Below the pieces are notes generated by a model that saw nothing but the letters and a program-made list of their open reading frames with translations, was not told where the DNA came from and did no database searches. A DNA stretch of 64,000 nt from Megaleporinus macrocephalus (lineage: Eukaryota; Chordata; Actinopteri; Characiformes; Anostomidae), in contig CM038726.1 in assembly GCA_021613375.1 (NCBI GenBank), forward strand, positions 38,182,278 to 38,246,277, given 5' to 3'. The position numbers and the translations under genes were made by a program. Every line of letters begins with the position of its first letter. Within the stretch, counting starts at the first letter, position 1. Below are positions 58,801 to 64,000 of this stretch, in pieces.

Positions 58801-59965
58801 ATACAATACTGTTTACATTCACTGTACTGTTGTTTACATACAATACTGTTTACATACAATACTGTTTACATACAATACTGTTTACACTCACTGTACTGCT
58901 GTTTACATACAATACTGTTTACACTCACTGTACTGCTGTTTACATACAATACTGTTTACATACAATACTGTTTACACTCACTGTACTGCTGTTTACATAC
59001 AATACTGTTTACACTCACTGTACTGTTGTTTACATACAATACTGTTTACACTCACTGTACTGCTGTTTACATACAATACTGTTTACATACAATACTGTTT
59101 ACACTCACTGTATTGCTGTTTACATACAATACTGTTTACACTCACTGTACTGCTGTTTACATACAATACTGTTTACATACAATACTGTTTACACTCACTG
59201 TACTGCTGTTTACATACAATACTGTTTACACTCACTGTACTGCTGCTTACATACAATACTGTTTACATACAATACTGTTTACATACAATACCGTTTACAT
59301 TCACTGTATTGCTTTTTACCTACAATACTGTTTACATTTACTGTATTGCTGTTTACATACAATACTGTTTACATTCACTGTATTGCTTTTTACCTACAAT
59401 ACTGTTTACATTTACTGTATTGCTGTTTACATACAATACTGTTTACACTCACTGTACTGCTGTTTACATACAATAATGTTTACATTCACTGTACTGCTGT
59501 TTACATACAATACTGTTTACACTCACTGTACTGCTGTTTACATACAATACTGTTTACATTCACTGTACTGCTGTTTACATACAATACTGTTTACACTCAC
59601 TGTACTGCTGTTTACATACAATACTGTTTACACTCACTGTACTGCTGTTTACATACAATAATGTTTACATTCACTGTACTGCTGTTTACATACAATACTG
59701 TTTACACTCACTGTACTGTTGTTTACATACAATAATGTTTACATTCACTGTACTGCTGTTTACATACAATACTGTTTACACTCACTGTACTGTTGTTTAC
59801 ATACAATACTGTTTACACTCACTGTACTGCTGTTTACATACAATAATGTTTACATTCACTGTACTGCTGTTTACATACAATACTGTTTACACTCACTGTA
59901 CTGTTGTTTACATACAATACTGTTTACACTCACTGTACTGCTGTTTACATATAATACTGTTTACA
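55801..59965. repeat. 37-bp minisatellite, ~110 copies
   Basis: Unit gctgtttacatacaatactg tttacattcactgtact, 37 bp, with occasional extra 16-bp half-units (tacaatactgtttaca). TGTTTAC occurs twice per unit. The 399- and 339-codon frames remain open because few stops occur in a 37-frame cycle; they have no gene support. Confidence 0.96.
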
Positions 59966-59999
59966 TTCGCTACTCACACAACAACACTATTGTTTACAT

Positions 60000-60202
60000 T
60001 TGTTACTTGCAACTTGCACTTTATGGCTGCTGCTCTTCATACTTGCACATAAAAGCACACATAACTTTTATTTTTTATCCTTTAACTATAAAAATACTTT
60101 TATTTACTTCAACTTATATTATTATACTTTGAATATTTTGTATATATTTTTATATCTGTTCTGCTGTACACATGACAATAAAACTCTTGAATCTTGAATC
60201 TT
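60000..60202 (+). mobile_element. LINE-type 3' end remnant
   Basis: Begins cttgcaacttgcactttatg gctgctgctc and ends acacatgacaataaaactct with tail tgaatcttgaatctta, the typical layout of a teleost LINE 3' UTR. It abuts the right edge of the 37-bp array. Confidence 0.6.
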
Positions 60203-61560
60203 AGCTAGTTAGGTAGCTAGCTGACTGACTAGTTGGTTAGTACCATAAATACGCAGTTATTTTACTCTCATATACTGTAATTCCATTTACAGTACAATAC
60301 TGTTCAAATAAATTACAGTAGATGCACTGTGAAATAACAGCGTCTCTGCTGCCAGTATTTTACTGTTAATTCACATTTTAGTTTTACAGTGTAGCGCCTA
60401 ACTCTAATGATACTGATTCAAAAGCTAAAAACTCATTAAAAAAAACTCCTCCTAACAGTTCAGTACAGGAACCGAGTAGTTCTGCTGCTCCTACACACAC
60501 TGGACCTCCAACAGTACCAGCTCTCCTATAGCTGTGCTAACTTCACCGGCTCTCTCCATTTCTCTCCTCACGCGCTGCTCCTCCCTCCCCTACCTGATCC
60601 CGCCTCTCGATCATTCTGATAGGAGGAAAGGAGAGATAGACAGTCTCTCTGTCCAATAGCAACTTAGAACACTAGATACAATGGCTCTGTCTCAAACTCC
60701 TAGTGAGTGTGTAAGTAGGCTGTCTAGGTAGTGAGTGTGTAAGTAGGCTGTCTAGGTAGTGAGTGTGTAAGTAGGCTGTCTAGGTAGTGAGTGTGTAAGT
60801 ATCAGTGTTCTCTCCTCATCTCTCCTCATAAAACAGATTACTGAGACGCTCTAGTTAGAGAGAGACTGCGTCACGGCTTGTTCCCGCCCACTGCAGCACG
60901 CCATGGTGGTTTAGCTGGTTGCTAAGCTACCGGCCCGCATCCAAAACAATAGCCCGAGGCTTAAAAATCCGCTAGCATAAATGCTAATGTCTGGAGTATA
61001 AAGTGTAAATGGTGAAGGACTCGTTACAGAGTTGATAATAAAATACTGTTTTGTGTGATTATATGACCAGAAACACATTAAAACTCCAGAGAATCAAAAT
61101 AACTCACATTTTAAAACCACTTCACTGCTCCTAGATTAGCCTGCGCTGCATCATGGGATTGTCTTAGCGGCTGAGGAAGCGTCCGATGCTTGGATGCAAT
61201 GGCAGCTTGTGGTGTGTAAAATTAAGTGACCACACATTTGACATTTACACCCTGAGCATGAAGTCACGGGCCTGGAGAGTGAGAAGAACGTTAATAGAGT
61301 GATATCACTGTTATTTTCTCCCTCACTGTTTCTGATATTAACCACTACAACCCTGCACTCTGTAACAGCACTGCAGCGAAGCTAACTTCTGTTAGCCTTC
61401 TATTGGATATGCAGTATTGAGTTAGCGCCAAGCTAACATTTGTACACATTGACCCACATTCCTACAAATACTCCTAATTACGCCGTTAGATTAAACTCTG
61501 ACAGAATAGAATTAGATTTTAGAACTATTTACCACTTGTGTTTGCACACATGCAGTCAGG
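60203..61560. other. Unique region between arrays
   Basis: No coding exon supported. It has a GC-richer stretch (60540-60960) and a gctgcatcatgggattg motif at 61146-61162 resembling promoter-type ZNF143 sites. A four-unit 28-bp array lies at 60701-60799. Confidence 0.4.
60701..60799. repeat. 28-bp minisatellite, ~3.5 copies
   Basis: Unit tagtgagtgtgtaagtaggc tgtctagg, perfect among copies. Confidence 0.92.
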
Positions 61561-61564
61561 GAAA

Positions 61565-62875
61565 TACCCACATATACACACAACAGTGAACATACACACT
61601 AGGTAGCAGAGAAACACCCACATAAACACACAATAGTGAACATACACACTAGGGAGCAGTGAAACACCCACATATACACACACACTAGTGAGCAGACACA
61701 CAAGGGGACAGTGAAACACGCACATATACACACACACTAGTGAACATACACACTAGGGGGCAGTGAAACACCAACATTTACACACACACTAGTGAGCAGA
61801 CACACAAGGGGGCAGTGAAACACCCACATATACACACACACTAGTGAGCAGACACTCAAGGGGGCAGTGAAACACCCACATATACACACACACTAGTGAA
61901 CATACACACTAGGGGGGCAGTGAAACACCCACATACACACACAATAGTGAACATACACACTAGGGGGCAGTGAAACACCCACATACACACACAATAGTGA
62001 ACATGTACACTAGGGGGCAGTGAAACATCCACATACACACACAATAGTTAACATGCACACTAGGGGGCAGTGAAACACACACATACACACACAATAGTAA
62101 ACATACACACTAGGGGGCAGTGAAAGATCCACATACACACACAATAGTGAAAATGCACACTAGGGGGCACTGAAACACACACATACACACACAATAGTGA
62201 ACATACACACTAGGGGGCAGTGAAACACCCACATACACACACACTAGTAAACATACACACACCACAAGGCAGTAAAACACCCACACACACATACTGCTGA
62301 AAACACACACTAGTAGGCAGTAAAACACATACATACAAACACACACTTTAGTGAATACACCAACTAGCGAGCAGTGAAACACCCACATATACTTACAATA
62401 GTGAACATACACTCTAGGGGGCAGTGAAACACCCGTGTATATACACACACAATAGTAAACAGACACACTAGGGGGCAGTGAAGCACCCACATATACACAC
62501 ACACTAGTGAGCAGACACACAAGGGGGCAGTGGAACACCCACTTATACACACACACTAGTGAACTTACACACTAGGGGCAGTGAAACACTCACGTATACA
62601 CACACTAGTGAACATACCCACTAGGGGCAGTGAAATACTCACATATACACACACACACACACACTACTGAACATATACACTAGAGTGCAGTGAAACACCC
62701 ATATATACACACACAATAGTAAACAGACACACTAGGGGGCAGTGAAACACCCACATATACACACACACTAGTGAGCAGACACACAAGGGGGCAGTGAAAC
62801 ACCCACATATACACACACAATAGTAAACAGACACACTAGGGGGGGCAGTGAAACACCCACATATACACACACCCC
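61565..62875. repeat. ~52-bp array with CTCF-like core, ~25 copies
   Basis: Unit of about 50-55 bp: cactagggggcagtgaaaca, cccacatatacacacac, then actagtgaacatacaca. By eye about two-thirds of the units keep (c/a)tagggggcag or caagggggcag. This fits the vertebrate CTCF core (CCASYAGRKGGCRS) at all but the first base. All cores face the same direction. The minus-strand Cys/Val-rich frames are artefacts. Confidence 0.9.
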
Positions 62876-63370
62876 TATCCACGGCGCCCAAAATAGCAAC
62901 CTTCAGGTCACAAGGCCGGATCCCTAACCTTCAGCCCATGACTAAACACCAATATTAATATCTTATATTAATGAATATAATTAATATTTTATTTCAAGCT
63001 TGTAACATGTTTTACTTCACGTGATTTGAAGAATGTACTTTGAGGTCCCACTCATAATACTGAAGGCTGTTCTAAAGAGTTATGAACACTACTCCTGTGC
63101 AATGTGAACATTCATGAATTAAACATAGATATAAAGTGCAGGAGTAGTTTACTGTGATTGACTGACGGGACAAATTGTAAGGACCTGTTAAACATGAGGT
63201 GAGAATGAATATACGCTCAGAAACTATTGCTTTATGAGTTATTTATATATACGTCTAACTTAGCTGCTGAGAAAGTAAACTTAACCTCTCCCACGATTTG
63301 AAAGGAAATGACTGAAGATGACAAGATCTTTTCCTGTTCATACATTGTTGCTCTTCTGTCTATTCAGTTG

Positions 63371-64000
63371 TATCACAATACCTACATTTAGAGTTATACA
63401 TTCAACCTAATGAGAAACTGTAACTCAGTTTATATACAATACCTACATTTAGAGTTATACATTCAACCTAATGAGAAACTCTAACTCAGTTTATACACAA
63501 TACCTACATTTAGAGTTATACATTCAACCTAATGAGAACCTGTAACTCAGTTTACATACAATATCTACATTTAGAGTTATACATTCAACCTAATGAGAAA
63601 CTGTAACTCAGTTTATATAATATACCTACATTTAGAGTTATACATTCAATCTAATGAGAAACTGTAACTCAGTTTACATACAATACCTACATTTAGAGTT
63701 ATACATTCAACCTAATGAGAAACTGTAACTCAGTTTATATACTATAACTACATTTAGAGTTATACATTCAATCTAATGAGAAACTGTAACTCAGTTTACA
63801 TACAATACCTACATTTAGAGTTATACATTCAACCTAATGAGAACTCTAACTCAGTTTATATACAATACCTACATTTAGAGTTATACATTCAACCTAATGA
63901 GAAACTGTAACTCAGTTTATATCACAATACCTACATTTAGAGTTATACATTCAACCTAATGAGAAACTGTAACCTAGGTTATATCACAATACCTACATTT
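63371..64000. repeat. 61-bp minisatellite, >10 copies, runs off the window
   Basis: Unit cctacatttagagttataca ttcaacctaatgagaaactg taactcagtttatatacaata, 61 bp. It continues to the last base, so its true length is unknown. 62876-63370 before it is unique with no gene seen. Confidence 0.95.

Noticed and set aside
58462..59735. 399- and 339-codon Cys/Tyr/Leu-rich frames
   Set aside because: They are a 37-bp array read in a cycle of frames with no stop. No start, splice or domain evidence.

Overview
The window looks like nuclear DNA of a ray-finned fish. It has spliced genes with GT-AG introns, Tc1-like and hAT-like DNA transposons, LINE 3' tails of teleost type, a tRNA-derived SINE and a very high load of tandem repeats (by eye about 45% of the bases). 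The lectin-like family and repeats would suit an ostariophysan such as a characiform, but that is a guess. There are no bacterial-type genes, operons or CRISPR arrays. Almost all long open frames are read-through of tandem repeats whose unit is a multiple of 3, or has no stop in several frames.

Layout. (1) 1-4905 and 11920-17070 are two direct copies of a ~5-kb segment, each holding a 31-bp and a 20-bp minisatellite. (2) Between them, 7023-11008 (+) is a complete seven-exon gene for a compact pseudokinase-KEN protein of 387 residues. It resembles the C-terminal half of RNase L/IRE1, without ankyrin repeats or a membrane segment. (3) 17.6-51.8 kb holds three tandem paralogues (+) of a small type II membrane protein with a degenerate C-type-lectin-like domain (CTLD). 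Gene A (19780-22217) is compact. Gene B (25095-33834) is the fullest and has a cytoplasmic YxxL tail. Gene C (45918-50762) has visible neck and CTLD exons but no visible cytoplasmic or membrane exon. Most of their larger introns carry a tandem array, each with its own unit. (4) 34-45 kb between B and C is transposon-rich: Tc1 remnants, a 1.2-kb hAT-like element with target-site duplication, LTR-like pieces and dispersed repeats. (5) 52-64 kb has no gene I can support. It holds a 20-bp array fused to the SINE it came from, a 4.1-kb 37-bp array dense in TGTTTAC, a ~1.3-kb array of ~25 units carrying a CTCF-like core (ACTAGGGGGCAG), and a 61-bp array running off the right edge.

Biologically the window reads as a fast-evolving immune-type cluster: a putative RNase L-like effector or regulator next to lectin-like receptors that duplicate and lose exons. 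The most interesting points are the compact KEN protein with a changed active-site position, the non-canonical CTLD family, the CTCF-like and forkhead-like motif arrays, and a 42-bp intronic array in which every unit looks like a 3' splice site. All exon models come from reading splice signals, phase and paralogy by eye. None was tested against transcripts or databases.
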